Assembly: GCF_001613225.1 (NCBI RefSeq)
Contig: NZ_BDBY01000103.1
Span: 42,149-106,148 of the forward strand
Source of the DNA: Nocardia pseudovaccinii NBRC 100343
GTDB lineage: Bacteria > Actinomycetota > Actinomycetes > Mycobacteriales > Mycobacteriaceae
DNA length: 64,000 bases
Reading direction: 5' to 3'
In this document: one piece after another, positions 28,431 through 37,271 of the stretch
Numbering within the stretch: position 1 is the first letter of the stretch
How the letters are laid out: each line of letters begins with the position of its first letter
Notes under the pieces: generated by a model
The model's database searches: none
Seen by the model: the letters and a program-made list of their open reading frames with translations, nothing else
What the model was told of the DNA's origin: nothing
Program-made: the position numbers and the translations under genes

Positions 28431-29702
28431 TCAGGATCGACCTGACGTGACCGCCTCGCTCTGCCATGAGAGTAGGGTTTGTTCCCACTCGCGGTGTATT
28501 TGGTCGAGGCCGGAGAATCCGGCGTTGGTTCTGAAGCATGCGGTGGCGCTGTCCCCATAGACAAGTAGAAGCACACTCAGCGGAATGTCCCCTTGGGTGG
28601 CCATGATCGGATCGACCGCGGTGACGGGATCACCGTGCAGCGCGAGGCGATGACGCAAAACGACATGCGACAGCACGGCCGGAGCGCGGCGCGGAGCCGA
28701 GATAGCGGAAAGCATTGTGCGCATGAGCCAGGTGGGCGTTCCGTCGCCGATGCGACGGAACGCTGCCCGCACGGTTGGTGACTTCAACGGTGCGGTAGCG
28801 CGAATGGTGCTGGTCATCCGTTGCTCGAATGGGAGCGACGCCCCTGGCAATCTGAGGTAGGTGGTGGCTGTCCTGTTGCCAGCCAAGGCCACCTCGTCCG
28901 GGCGACGGATGTTGGCGGGCACCAGTAACGGTATGTCGGGCAAGTCGGCACTCCCGCGGATCTCGCTCTGCCAACGGGTGAGCGTATGGGCGATCGATCC
29001 GACATATGTGTCATTGCGGGTGCCGCCGAAAGCGCGGGCAACGGAGGCGAGCGCACTGGTAGGCACGCGGCCCCATGCGAATCCGATCTCGCGTGAGGAC
29101 TGACACCCAGGCAGGTCCCAGGCGCCCAAGCTCCGCATGCTCTGCAAACTCATCGAGACGCACTGCGCTTGTGTGCGGGCCGACGCGCGAGGGTATTGGG
29201 CGAAACCGTGGTATACGGCGGACGATTCGCTCTCGGGGATACCAGGTGCGAACAGCGACTCCAATGTTCGTACTGTTCCCGCGGCGTCCTGCACGCAGTG
29301 GTGCACCAGATACAGCAGGGCGTACCGATCAGGCGCGTAGCCGCGCAGCAACCACATCCGCCAATGCGGACCGTCCTCCGGCAGCCGAGTCCTCGCCAGT
29401 TCGGCAACAGCCTGCTCCAGATTTTCCTGAGTGGGCACAATATGCTCGACGACATAGCTGGTCAGGTCCATGTCGTCGGCCACCGCCCAATGCCGGGCTC
29501 CCCGCGTCATCCATGCGGTCAACGCTGGCAGAGCGGCCAGCCGGGCAGCGATGTAGTCCTGGATGTCACCGAGGCTCGGCGGTTGTCCGTCCAAGTGCAG
29601 AACTGCACCGATATTCAGTTGATTGTCGGGGGAGCCTAAAACGCGCAGCGCCCGATCCATTGCCGTGGTGGGCATGTCGAGGGTGCTCCGGGATGCGCTC
29701 AT
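28431..29702 (-). CDS. Wax ester synthase/diacylglycerol acyltransferase-like protein
   Basis: 423 residues from ATG 29702 (MSASRSTLDMPTTAMDRA), with GGAGG 10 bp upstream. The family motif HHxxxDG appears as VHHCVQDAAG, with Ala for Gly after the Asp. Further WS/DGAT-like stretches are MDRALRVLG at the start, LVPANIRRPDEVALAGNRTATTYLRLP and the C-terminal LSVLLLVYGDSATACFRTNAGF. WS/DGATs make wax esters and triacylglycerol in mycolata; this divergent copy may use another acyl acceptor. It sits among remnants, so it may be part of the accessory region. Confidence 0.7.
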   Translation of the reverse strand: MSASRSTLDMPTTAMDRALRVLGSPDNQLNIGAVLHLDGQPPSLGDIQDYIAARLAALPALTAWMTRGARHWAVADDMDLTSYVVEHIVPTQENLEQAVAELARTRLPEDGPHWRMWLLRGYAPDRYALLYLVHHCVQDAAGTVRTLESLFAPGIPESESSAVYHGFAQYPRASARTQAQCVSMSLQSMRSLGAWDLPGCQSSREIGFAWGRVPTSALASVARAFGGTRNDTYVGSIAHTLTRWQSEIRGSADLPDIPLLVPANIRRPDEVALAGNRTATTYLRLPGASLPFEQRMTSTIRATAPLKSPTVRAAFRRIGDGTPTWLMRTMLSAISAPRRAPAVLSHVVLRHRLALHGDPVTAVDPIMATQGDIPLSVLLLVYGDSATACFRTNAGFSGLDQIHREWEQTLLSWQSEAVTSGRS

Positions 29703-29899
29703 TGTGCCGTGTCCTCCAATTGTGCGGCTTCGGCGGCATCGCCGCGTCAGCGGGGATTCTCCATCGAAGTCGGTAGTACCGCCAGGTAAGACAGTTGTAT
29801 CTTGTTGTGCTGCAGGGCGGATCATGCGGTAGCTCGTGTTGGGCGATGCTGCGGGAGCGGTAGCCCCTGAGGCGACGGCACCCGATCACGATCGAGGAT

Positions 29900-30510
29900 G
29901 TGGTCGAGATAGACCTGCCCTCTGAGCGCGAGCTTCGAGAATCCCGCTGTATCGAGCTGAGCAGTCGATTCGGGCGCGCGCAGTGGTACAGCCTGATCGA
30001 GGATGGTGGCTGCGGCGACCGGTGGGGATGGTGCATGGCCGAGCACGGTCGGCTACAGCGCTACTACGAACACGACTGGTACCAAGACGACGACGATCGG
30101 AATTTCGACAATTTCGGCGCACCACACCCCGCCGAAGCCGGTCTGCGATATCACGACGTGCGGCAGTGGTTGTCCGACAACGGATTCAACGGAAACGAGT
30201 GGCACTCCTACACCCGCGATGCGAGGGTTCGCGTCGAAAACGCGGAACCGACGCCGTGGGGTGCCCCTCGACCGCTCGACGACCGCAGCCTGTGGCGCCA
30301 GTTCCAGCAGGTGACCGGAATCCCCGATCTGGCGACACCACTCAACGTCGCCGCGAAGGCGTCGATCGACCCAGCCGGATTCGGTCCGCACACGCGCGTG
30401 CAGGTCACGGCGTACTCGCGCTCACCGTCTGCGGCCTGCGCAAGGGCCATCACGGCGCGTTCTCCATCGATGAGGAATGGATCAATCCCTTCTCCATGAT
30501 CATTGGATGA
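29900..30510 (+). pseudogene. Frameshifted hypothetical gene
   Basis: Starts at GTG 29900 and reads an acidic, Trp/Tyr-rich protein (WYSLIEDGGCGDRWGWCMAE, RYYEHDWYQDDDDR) up to FGPHTRVQ. The C-terminal motif then continues only in another frame: GHGVLALTVCGLRKGHHGAF, ending at 30510. Adding one G near 30403-30405 restores a single frame. The domain type recurs in actinomycete hypothetical proteins, which end GVLALTxCGR. It is either a real one-base deletion or a sequencing error. Function unknown. Confidence 0.6.
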
Positions 30511-30625
30511 TTTGCGTCGCTCGACCGCCACCGCGAACGTCCGAATATCGGCTACTCAGAGAGTGGTGGCAGGGCTCGAAGTAACGGTGCCTTTCCGCAC
30601 GGACACCCGGACGTAGGGTTGCCGA

Positions 30626-30790
30626 GTGGACGATCGGACCGAGCTCAGCGGGTTCCTTCAAATCGCGCCGATCTCGGCTGCGCCCGCAGGACGTCGGGCT
30701 GCGCGACCACGGCGGAGTGCGCCGAGTCGCGGGCCTGCGGCGCGAGGAGTTGGCCCGGGTGGCGGGGGTGAGATGTCGGTTACACACTCG
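30626..30790 (+). pseudogene. Decayed N-terminus of an MmyB-type XRE regulator
   Basis: From GTG 30626 the first frame reads VDDRTELSGFLQ. After one extra A (about 30662) the next frame continues SRRSRLRPQDVGLRDHGGVR and RVAGLRREELARVAGV. This is the helix-turn-helix start typical of MmyB-like regulators (PF17765 proteins). A second disruption follows and the reading frame is lost by 30790. A matching C-terminal MmyB fragment lies at 40219-40479. Confidence 0.65.
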
Positions 30791-31035
30791 TTGACGGCGT
30801 GGTCGGGGTGCCAGTTCGGTGCCCCGTGCAAGCGACGGCACGGGTGCTGGGCAGCTTCACGGCATACGGGAAATGAGCCGCGTGGAAGTCGAAGGAGGGG
30901 CAGCACGTTGCTTGACGCGGCACTGGTTGGCGTCCGATCTGCTGGCAACAGCCCCCGTTGCCCAAGCCGGCTCCAGGTTGCTGTGTATTGTGTAGCGGGT
31001 CACAGTAAGCTGAGGGGTAGGGGTTCACTGGCATT

Positions 31036-31374
31036 ATGTCTGTCGATTTTCGATCAACTCCGCTTTGGAAGCGAACTCTTGGTTTAGATGAGCACGGAGC
31101 TGAGGGTGAGCAGATCGCGATACTCCGGAGTTCCTTTGAGCTGTTCCGGAATGTAGTTGAGCCGCTCGCTGGCGAGATATCGCGAACTATGCCTATGTTT
31201 ACGGACCATTCAATTGATCATATAGATTCTCTGTGGGACACAGCCTCGCTAATTCTCGGAGAAGATTTTCCTATAAATCCCGCTGAGGCATTCGTTCTCG
31301 GTGGATCGTTTTTACTTCATGATCTCGGAATGGGCTTATCGGCATTTCCTGATGGAATCGAGTCAATTTTGTAG
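31036..31374 (+). CDS. HD-domain/HSP90-like ATPase, N-terminal fragment before an in-frame amber codon
   Basis: 112 residues carrying the first part of an HD phosphohydrolase-type domain: FTDHSIDHIDSLW (His58, His62) and LLHDLGMGL (His95-Asp96 metal pair). Codon 113 is TAG; the same frame continues as DPLYESFFAAASKRH into the ATPase ORF ending at 33789. A single C-to-T change of a CAG codon would explain the stop. Alone, this fragment lacks the rest of the HD domain and the ATPase and is probably not functional. AT-rich codon use differs from the surroundings, a sign of transfer. Confidence 0.7.
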   Translation: MSVDFRSTPLWKRTLGLDEHGAEGEQIAILRSSFELFRNVVEPLAGEISRTMPMFTDHSIDHIDSLWDTASLILGEDFPINPAEAFVLGGSFLLHDLGMGLSAFPDGIESIL

Positions 31375-31419
31375 GATCCGCTTTATGAATCCTTCTTTGC
31401 GGCTGCCAGTAAGCGGCAT

Positions 31420-33789
31420 GTGAAAAGCTCTAATGGCACCAGGTCGATCGAAGTGGATTTTCCTCCTGCAAAGCAGGAGGCGATTGTTGCAGTGTTGAGA
31501 CTCCGGCACGCTCGACAAGCTGAGCGTCTCGTAACGCAGGAGTTTGAGGCTTCTAGTGGGCAGCGATTTAGGCTTTTGGAGAACACCGAGCTACGAACAG
31601 CGTTCGGCGCAATTATTGGAAAAATCGCGCACAGTCATCGGCTCTCGGTCGAGGAGTTGCCGACGCACTTTCCGAATGTATTAGGATCGTACCCAAAGCA
31701 TCCACCCTCGTGGGAAATCGATACGTTGAAGATAGCGTGCATCCTGCGTCTGGCAGACGCCATACACATCGATTCGAGGCGTGCGCCAACATATCTGCAC
31801 GCATTCAGAAAGCCGTTGGGTGACTCTGAGGATCACTGGTACTTTCAGGAAAGGTTAACACGGCCTCGCCGCTCGGAGGACCGACTTACATATACTTCGT
31901 CTCAAGATTTCTCGGCTGTAGAAGCTCAAGCTTGGTGGCTCGCATTCGAGACAATCCGCATGATTGATAATGAACTCCATCAGGTCGATGCCTTATGTGT
32001 CGAATTCAACCGTCCTAGATTTCTTGTGACAGCTGTATCAGGCGCAGAGAGTCCACATCGACTTTCGAGATACATTCGCACGGCCGACTGGGACCCAATT
32101 GACGCGCGGGTTAAAGTCACGCAAGTGGAATCTGTCGTATCAAATCTCGGTGGCAAGGAACTATACGGCGATTCATCGTCGGTGGCGCTGCGAGAGCTGA
32201 TAGCAAATGCGGCAGATTCGATTCGTGCTAGGGTCACTCAATTTGGCGGAAGCAACAATTCTGTGGTGGTGCGGTTATGGCAAGCCGGGGGCGACTACTG
32301 GCTGAGCGTTTCCGACTCAGGTATCGGTATGGATGAAAATCGCCTTGTTAATTCTCTAACCGACTTTGGAAAGTCAACTTGGACGTCTCCGGAGATGCTT
32401 ACCGAATATCCAGGGCTTGTTAGCAAGAAGTACAGAGCTACCGGGAAGTTTGGTATTGGATTCTTTTCGGTATTCATGCTCAGCGACTATGTCGAGGTTA
32501 CTTCGCTAAAATACCTTGATGCATCCGATAAGACGGCACGATTAATTTTCAAAGGTGGCATCGGGGGCAGGCCGATGCTGCAACGGGTTCCTGCGGAAGA
32601 TCGGTTGCATGCAGGGGGGGCGACCGTTAAAATCAAATTGCGCTGCGATCCCCTGACTCGCAGCGGTCTCTTAGAGACGGATGTACTGCGCATCAGCAGG
32701 TCGGAAATGCTAAAGAAGAATATTTCGAGCTTGTGTGCTCTATCCGATACGGATATAGCTTTTTCAGACTCGGAGAACGGCATGCCCGAGTTGGTAGTTG
32801 CGGCAGATTCCTGGAAGACGGCTGAGGCGTCAGATCTCTTCCGTGCTGTCTATGCTGAAGAGTTGCAGGTTCCCTTTTTGGCACCAATGTATCGAGAGTA
32901 TGAGAAGAATTTTGTCACAAATTCTCGGGTAATCTTGTCGGACGATGGGGATATCGTAGGACGTGCAGTTCTGGCAGCGGGACTCGAAGAAGCTAGCATC
33001 GCAGATTTGTGGTGGTGGCCGAGCCCGAGCGCCCCGATATTCGTTGGCGGCCTGCGTGCCGATATTTTGTATTCAATCTTGGGTGTATTTGTAGGGGAGC
33101 CGGGAAAGGCTGACCGCAAGACTGCATTCCCCTCGGCGAATGCGCAGTCGTTGCGTAACTGGGCCGAAACGCAGGCTACGTCAACAGCTAACTCAAGCTA
33201 TGCGTCTACGGCGACCCGGTATACGGCGGCGCAATTTGCCCGCTCTGTGGGTGTAGATGTTCCAACGCTCCCGTTGGGGTACACCAGAGATGGTGAATTG
33301 ACGCCGCTGAAAGCGGATCAGTGGGCGCAACAATGCGAGGTGGTATACATTATCTCCTCAGCGGAGATCTACGCGTTCCACAATGAGGACGGCACGCCGA
33401 TCTATATTGATCGAACCCGCGGACGGGAGCTCGATCTCCCTGGTAATGCCGTTATTGTAGATTTGTATCCTATGTTCTTCTTTCCGGAGGAGGTATTTCC
33501 TCGGCCGAAAGATTCTCGTTTTGCGGGCGCTGCGCCTTTGGTGGACGGAGTATGGAATCCCGAGGCATGGTGGTATGGTCTTGGGAAGATCGGAAGCGCC
33601 CCTATGATTTTGGAAGCCGTGGCCCGTGCATGGGACATTGACGCCGTTTCGCTCGGAAAAAGGTTGGAACGGCATATTCTAACGCCCGAGGCGGACGAAA
33701 GAATTTCGATAGAAACCAAGGATGGCAGCGGTTCTGTAAAGTTGGAAGTCTACAGCATGTGGAAATCTTCAATTGCTGAGGCCGGCTAG
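31420..33789 (+). CDS. HD-domain/HSP90-like (GHKL) ATPase, portion after the amber codon
   Basis: Open from the amber codon; the first start after it is GTG 31420, giving 789 residues. The opening completes the HD domain (KIAHSHRL, ILRLADAIHID with its final Asp113). The GHKL ATPase follows: N-box ALRELIANAADSI (Glu259, Asn263), DSGIGM (about 299-304), and the lid-glycine motif GKFGIGFFS (342-350). The remaining 440 residues (GGLRADILYSILGVFVGEPG...RNWAETQA) look like the helical C-terminal region of HSP90/MORC-like conflict proteins. The full ancestral protein would be 917 residues. It abuts the SLATT gene with no gap. Likely the sensor/ATPase of a defence module. Confidence 0.75.
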   Translation: MKSSNGTRSIEVDFPPAKQEAIVAVLRLRHARQAERLVTQEFEASSGQRFRLLENTELRTAFGAIIGKIAHSHRLSVEELPTHFPNVLGSYPKHPPSWEIDTLKIACILRLADAIHIDSRRAPTYLHAFRKPLGDSEDHWYFQERLTRPRRSEDRLTYTSSQDFSAVEAQAWWLAFETIRMIDNELHQVDALCVEFNRPRFLVTAVSGAESPHRLSRYIRTADWDPIDARVKVTQVESVVSNLGGKELYGDSSSVALRELIANAADSIRARVTQFGGSNNSVVVRLWQAGGDYWLSVSDSGIGMDENRLVNSLTDFGKSTWTSPEMLTEYPGLVSKKYRATGKFGIGFFSVFMLSDYVEVTSLKYLDASDKTARLIFKGGIGGRPMLQRVPAEDRLHAGGATVKIKLRCDPLTRSGLLETDVLRISRSEMLKKNISSLCALSDTDIAFSDSENGMPELVVAADSWKTAEASDLFRAVYAEELQVPFLAPMYREYEKNFVTNSRVILSDDGDIVGRAVLAAGLEEASIADLWWWPSPSAPIFVGGLRADILYSILGVFVGEPGKADRKTAFPSANAQSLRNWAETQATSTANSSYASTATRYTAAQFARSVGVDVPTLPLGYTRDGELTPLKADQWAQQCEVVYIISSAEIYAFHNEDGTPIYIDRTRGRELDLPGNAVIVDLYPMFFFPEEVFPRPKDSRFAGAAPLVDGVWNPEAWWYGLGKIGSAPMILEAVARAWDIDAVSLGKRLERHILTPEADERISIETKDGSGSVKLEVYSMWKSSIAEAG

Positions 33790-34302
33790 ATGGAAGACAA
33801 TGCTTCGTTGATCGATGTTCTTAGTCTCCTTGACCGATATCGATTGCGTGCACACCGAATGTCTCGAGCTCAGCACATAGCGGCCAAGCGGGCGGACGCA
33901 ATGAATAGAATTCTCGGTGTGCCGGTTGTCGCTCTATCGGCTCTAGTAGGAACAAGTATTTTCGCAACGCTCCGAGCTCAGCCGGAATGGTACTGGGTTG
34001 TCGCGGCAGGATTTGTTGCACTGCTGGCGAGCGTGCTGGCAGCTCTTCATACATTCTTGGGGTACTCGGAAGTCTCGAAGCGACATACTGAGGCTGCCAC
34101 GGCGTTCGGTCAACTTAAGCGTGAAATGGATATCCTTTCTTTGCATCTACGGCTTGCATTGCCGGACCCGAACCAAGGTCTTGAGCAACTGCGGCCACTA
34201 GTCGACAGATTTTCAGTGTATTCGGCTGATAGTCCTACCGTTGACGATAAGCTTTACGACCGAGCGAAGCGGGAGCAAATGGATGATGATGAAGGTATAT
34301 AG
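33790..34302 (+). CDS. SLATT-type two-TM effector protein
   Basis: 170 residues; ATG directly follows the TAG of the ATPase gene. Layout: N-terminal amphipathic helix (LLDRYRLRAHRMSRAQHIAAKRA), two TM helices (about 43-63 VPVVALSALVGTSIFAT and 71-92 WVVAAGFVALLASVLAAL), then a cytoplasmic helical tail (YSEVSKRHTEAATAFGQLKREMDIL). This matches SLATT proteins (SMODS- and SLOG-associating 2TM effectors), which are predicted to form membrane pores that kill or arrest infected cells. Genetic linkage to an HSP90-like ATPase supports a toxic effector role. Confidence 0.75.
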   Translation: MEDNASLIDVLSLLDRYRLRAHRMSRAQHIAAKRADAMNRILGVPVVALSALVGTSIFATLRAQPEWYWVVAAGFVALLASVLAALHTFLGYSEVSKRHTEAATAFGQLKREMDILSLHLRLALPDPNQGLEQLRPLVDRFSVYSADSPTVDDKLYDRAKREQMDDDEGI

Positions 34303-34903
34303 CTGTCATTAGTTGGGATTTCTTGCCACTGAATACAGTTCGATATTAGTTGCAACACGAACGCATCCGGACCGACAAGCGATAGTTCTCATCATGGACG
34401 TGCTGTTGGTCGGTGACCGGGCGGAAGATGCGCAGGTCGTGTCAGAGCTGCAAGTCGGGCCGCCCGGGAGCGGAGCGGAAGGGCGGGCGCACCGGGCGGC
34501 GCGCGCATGCGCGCCGCTCTTGATCTTCGTAGAGGGAAATTCGGCAAGTTCTCTTACTTGGGTTTTACTACTTGGGGTTCCGGCTTCTTTTCTTCTCTTT
34601 CTTTCTCGTCCGGGGGCTCCCAATCTTCTTTCACTCTCTACATGAGGTCATCACGTCTGCGGCACAATAGCTTTCGCGAGACTGATCGGTAAGCCCGCTC
34701 GATCCGCGACGCAACCTGGCAGGCACTCCGCACGCAGGATTCCAGGACCGGGGCAGCCGAATCCGGCACAGCGGAGGATCAGCACAGGCAAGGTACCCGG
34801 TGGAGCGGGACGCCTTCCGCAACCACGTCCATGACGGCGAGCTTCATCGTCATCATGGACGTCCTGAATGCCGAAGTGGCTACGCTGGACTTCGTTTTAA
34901 GCC
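34303..34903. other. 600 bp without a convincing gene
   Basis: Holds a GC-rich hairpin (34496-34517), a striking pyrimidine-rich run on the plus strand (about 34570-34640, mostly C/T), and the phrase catcatggacgt twice (about 34391 and 34850). Open frames here are short, antisense to each other and of low-complexity composition. May be decayed sequence or the far end of the insertion. Confidence 0.4.
34496..34517. repeat. GC hairpin downstream of the SLATT gene
   Basis: Arms GCGGCGCG (34496-34503) and CGCGCCGC (34510-34517), 6-nt loop CGCATG. It may end transcription from the ATPase-SLATT operon, but no T-run follows. Confidence 0.4.
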
Positions 34904-36073
34904 CTACCCGCCGCGGTGTCGGCCCTCACGTTCGCGTTCCGTGCGTTCGCGTTCGCGCTGCTGATGTATCGCCCGTTCTCGTTCAGCGTCGGCATGGGTT
35001 CGAGTTGGTCTTGCTTCCTCACCTGGCTGGGGCCGACCTAATTCGTACACGCGCATAACTTCCCGTGGCACCCCCTCGCGCACTGCTCGCTCACGCATTT
35101 CTCGCGCTTGTTCGCGTTGTTTGTCGATCGCTTCCCGCTCGGTCCGCTCTTTCTCTTCACGTGCGAGGGTAGAGCCGATTTTTCCAAGCTCATGCGTTAC
35201 GTCTCTGCGTTTATCTTCGTGGTTCTGTTCTATGAGTCGTTCCGTTTCTTGGGCGTGTTCGCGCCCTAATCCGGCGTCGTGAACCATCTGCCGAGCCTTC
35301 GCGCGTTCTATTTCGCGAATATCCGCTAGGTCTTTGGTAAACCGCGTGTGCGATTCCCGCAGCTTTTCGATTTCTAGTGCCTGGCCCTTTTCGCGCGGTT
35401 CGGCAATCTTCCGCGCCTCCGCTACATGTTCGCGGAGCTGTTCGCGTTTCTCGTTCAACTCTCGCGGGCCTACACTCCGCGCCAACTCTCTATCGCGTGC
35501 CCGTTGTTCTCGCTCGGCGATCCGCGACCGCTCTTGGCGTTCTTTCGCCAGCTCCCGCGCCTCTCGCTGCCGTTCGCTTTGCAGCCGCGCTTGCTCGCCG
35601 ACGCCGGGTAGTTCGAGTTGCGGAGTTGGTTCCCTTTCCAATCCGCGCGCCCATATCTCGCGGGCGTCCTCGCGCGAGATGACCTGATGTGTGAACTTAT
35701 CCCCGTGGTCGCGGACCAGGCCATCGATGAGTTCCTTAGCTCGTGGCGATATCGCTTCGCCCTCAACCGATCTCAGCAGGTGATGCTGGACCTCACCCTT
35801 TTCGATGAGAGCACGCACAACCTTCAGCTGAGTTTCGTCCTTATCTCCTCCGATCCTGCCTGATTTCTCTTCGATTGTGGATGTGCGTCCTAGGTCGTCC
35901 TTTCTGACCTTGTCGAACTTGATGCTGTCTTTTCCGTCCCTGTATGTTCGGGACTGGTGAGTGTATCCGTTTTCGCGGTCTCGGAAGAATCGGTCGCTGC
36001 CGTTTTCGAAGATCCTCCCGCGTTGGTTGCTGTCGAATCCTTTGCGATCACTGCCGTAACCGTCACCAGGCAT
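34904..36073 (-). CDS. Long coiled-coil protein with possible restriction-endonuclease-fold toxin N-terminus
   Basis: 389 residues. Residues 1-150 form a compact domain (FFRDRENGYTHQSRTYRDGK, IEEKSGRIGGDKDETQLKVV, ALIEKGEVQHHLLRS, LVRDHGDKFTHQVISREDAR). Its ExK (IEEK) and downstream Gln/Lys resemble the catalytic core of REase-fold polymorphic toxins; this is inference. Residues 160-389 are extremely rich in Arg/Glu and should form one long coiled coil (ERQREARELAKERQERSRIA). No signal peptide or WXG domain. The gene at 36119 lies 45 bp upstream on the same strand and could be its partner or immunity gene. Confidence 0.55.
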   Translation of the reverse strand: MPGDGYGSDRKGFDSNQRGRIFENGSDRFFRDRENGYTHQSRTYRDGKDSIKFDKVRKDDLGRTSTIEEKSGRIGGDKDETQLKVVRALIEKGEVQHHLLRSVEGEAISPRAKELIDGLVRDHGDKFTHQVISREDAREIWARGLEREPTPQLELPGVGEQARLQSERQREARELAKERQERSRIAEREQRARDRELARSVGPRELNEKREQLREHVAEARKIAEPREKGQALEIEKLRESHTRFTKDLADIREIERAKARQMVHDAGLGREHAQETERLIEQNHEDKRRDVTHELGKIGSTLAREEKERTEREAIDKQREQAREMRERAVREGVPREVMRVYELGRPQPGEEARPTRTHADAERERAIHQQRERERTEREREGRHRGG

Positions 36074-36118
36074 GGCGATACCCCGCCCCCGAAACTATGA
36101 AACGAAATTTATTTTAGG

Positions 36119-36685
36119 TCACACGAAAGGAGGGTGATCAGGAAAGCTCTCGTTGAGATCGGAGAACAACGGGCCACCATCTTTGTGTAGCCTCCAGAAC
36201 CCCACGGATGCCAGTTCGACAATATCGAGGAATTCGTGCTCGATCACGAATTTGACAAGACATTCTGCCGTGCAGGTCTTCCAATCCGTGAACTTGAAAG
36301 CTATGCCCGGTCTAATGTCGTCGTAAATAGAGATGTCTTTACAGTCGTTGTATCCGGATGGCATATCGGTCAGATCGCACCATTGCGCGTCCAGATACCG
36401 GATGAACCATTCTCCGATGAAGCACACGAGTTGATCGACGAAATCGGCATTCTCTGAAAGGGTCGCAGCTGTGATATCCGGAAACAGCTCCGCGATCACG
36501 TCGTTGATCTGAATTGCCTCATCTGATTCGAAATCCCATGGCTCCGACGGCAGTGCGGGCAACTCGGCGCGGTTGAGGAGTTTCCTGACCTGTGCCGCCC
36601 GTCGCTGCGGTTCGGCCCACGTAACCCATGCGTTCGGCTTGACATCAACGACCAAATCCAGGCCCAACTGATCATCATTCCCCAC
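36119..36685 (-). CDS. Acidic hypothetical protein upstream of the coiled-coil gene
   Basis: 188 residues from GTG 36685, chosen because GGAGG lies 7 bp ahead; a TTG 48 bp earlier has no such site. Strongly acidic with a Trp-rich core (FVDQLVCFIGEWFIRYLDAQ, KTCTAECLVKFVIEHEFLDI, GFWRLHKDGGPLFSDL). Such acidic single-domain proteins next to nuclease-like proteins are often immunity proteins, but no known immunity family is recognised. 45 bp upstream of the coiled-coil gene. Confidence 0.6.
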   Translation of the reverse strand: MGNDDQLGLDLVVDVKPNAWVTWAEPQRRAAQVRKLLNRAELPALPSEPWDFESDEAIQINDVIAELFPDITAATLSENADFVDQLVCFIGEWFIRYLDAQWCDLTDMPSGYNDCKDISIYDDIRPGIAFKFTDWKTCTAECLVKFVIEHEFLDIVELASVGFWRLHKDGGPLFSDLNESFPDHPPFV

Positions 36686-36783
36686 GCTGATACCTCCGCT
36701 TCCGTCGCTTCTCGTTCCCGCTGTCCGAATCAAGATTCTGCTGACGCTCGTGAGCCTCGGAACTCGCGCGTCAGTGTCTCACC

Positions 36784-37020
36784 TCACGGTGACAGGTAAA
36801 GGCGCTCGCACGGAAGCCGCGGGTAGCCTCTGGTGTCGCCGAGGTCGACCGCGACAGCATCGGCGTAGTGCTGCGCCTGGTGCTCTTGTACGAAGATCAG
36901 CGCGGCCGTGAGGCACGCGACGAAGTCGAACCGTGCACCGTGTAGGAACACACTCAGGTGTACGTCCGGGTCATCGGGTAGCGGTGAAAGGTCGCGTTGC
37001 ACAGGAACTTCCAGGCTCAT
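36784..37020 (-). CDS. Small hypothetical protein (78 residues), last of a five-gene chain
   Basis: Starts at ATG 37020, overlapping the stop of the previous gene as ATGA. Contains PLPDDPDVHLSVFLHGARFD and a hydrophobic helix FDFVACLTAALIFVQEH, then a C-terminal region with a possible beta hairpin. No family recognised. Translational coupling supports that it is real. Confidence 0.6.
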   Translation of the reverse strand: MSLEVPVQRDLSPLPDDPDVHLSVFLHGARFDFVACLTAALIFVQEHQAQHYADAVAVDLGDTRGYPRLPCERLYLSP

Positions 37021-37271
37021 GATTCCTCGCGATCGCGAACACTGGTCGGCTGAATCGTGATTGCGTCGTCTTTGTCCAGCTCGGCGTCCGAGTCGCAGAC
37101 CCATCCGTCCTCGTCAACCGGCATCACCGAGCCATCCGCGCGCTGGTAGATCGGAGCACTGTCGACAGGGGCAAGGTCGAGCTTGAAATGGGCTTCCTCA
37201 TGGAAGACCGCGAGCAGTTTCCGCACGGGCGGAGATAGCTGTGCCTTTCGTGGCCGCGCAACGTCATTCAT
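37017..37271 (-). CDS. Small acidic hypothetical protein (84 residues)
   Basis: ATG 37271 lies inside the end of the upstream gene (8-bp overlap). N-terminal basic segment (MNDVARPRKAQLSPPVRKLL), an AVFHEEAHFKLD helix, and an acidic tail (DSDAELDKDDA). No domain recognised. Belongs to the overlapping small-gene chain divergent from the HTH-TPR regulator. Confidence 0.6.
   Translation of the reverse strand: MNDVARPRKAQLSPPVRKLLAVFHEEAHFKLDLAPVDSAPIYQRADGSVMPVDEDGWVCDSDAELDKDDAITIQPTSVRDREES

Noticed and set aside
34313..34822. Several 60-110 codon frames after the SLATT gene
   Set aside because: They overlap one another on both strands, are low-complexity, and lack ribosome sites.
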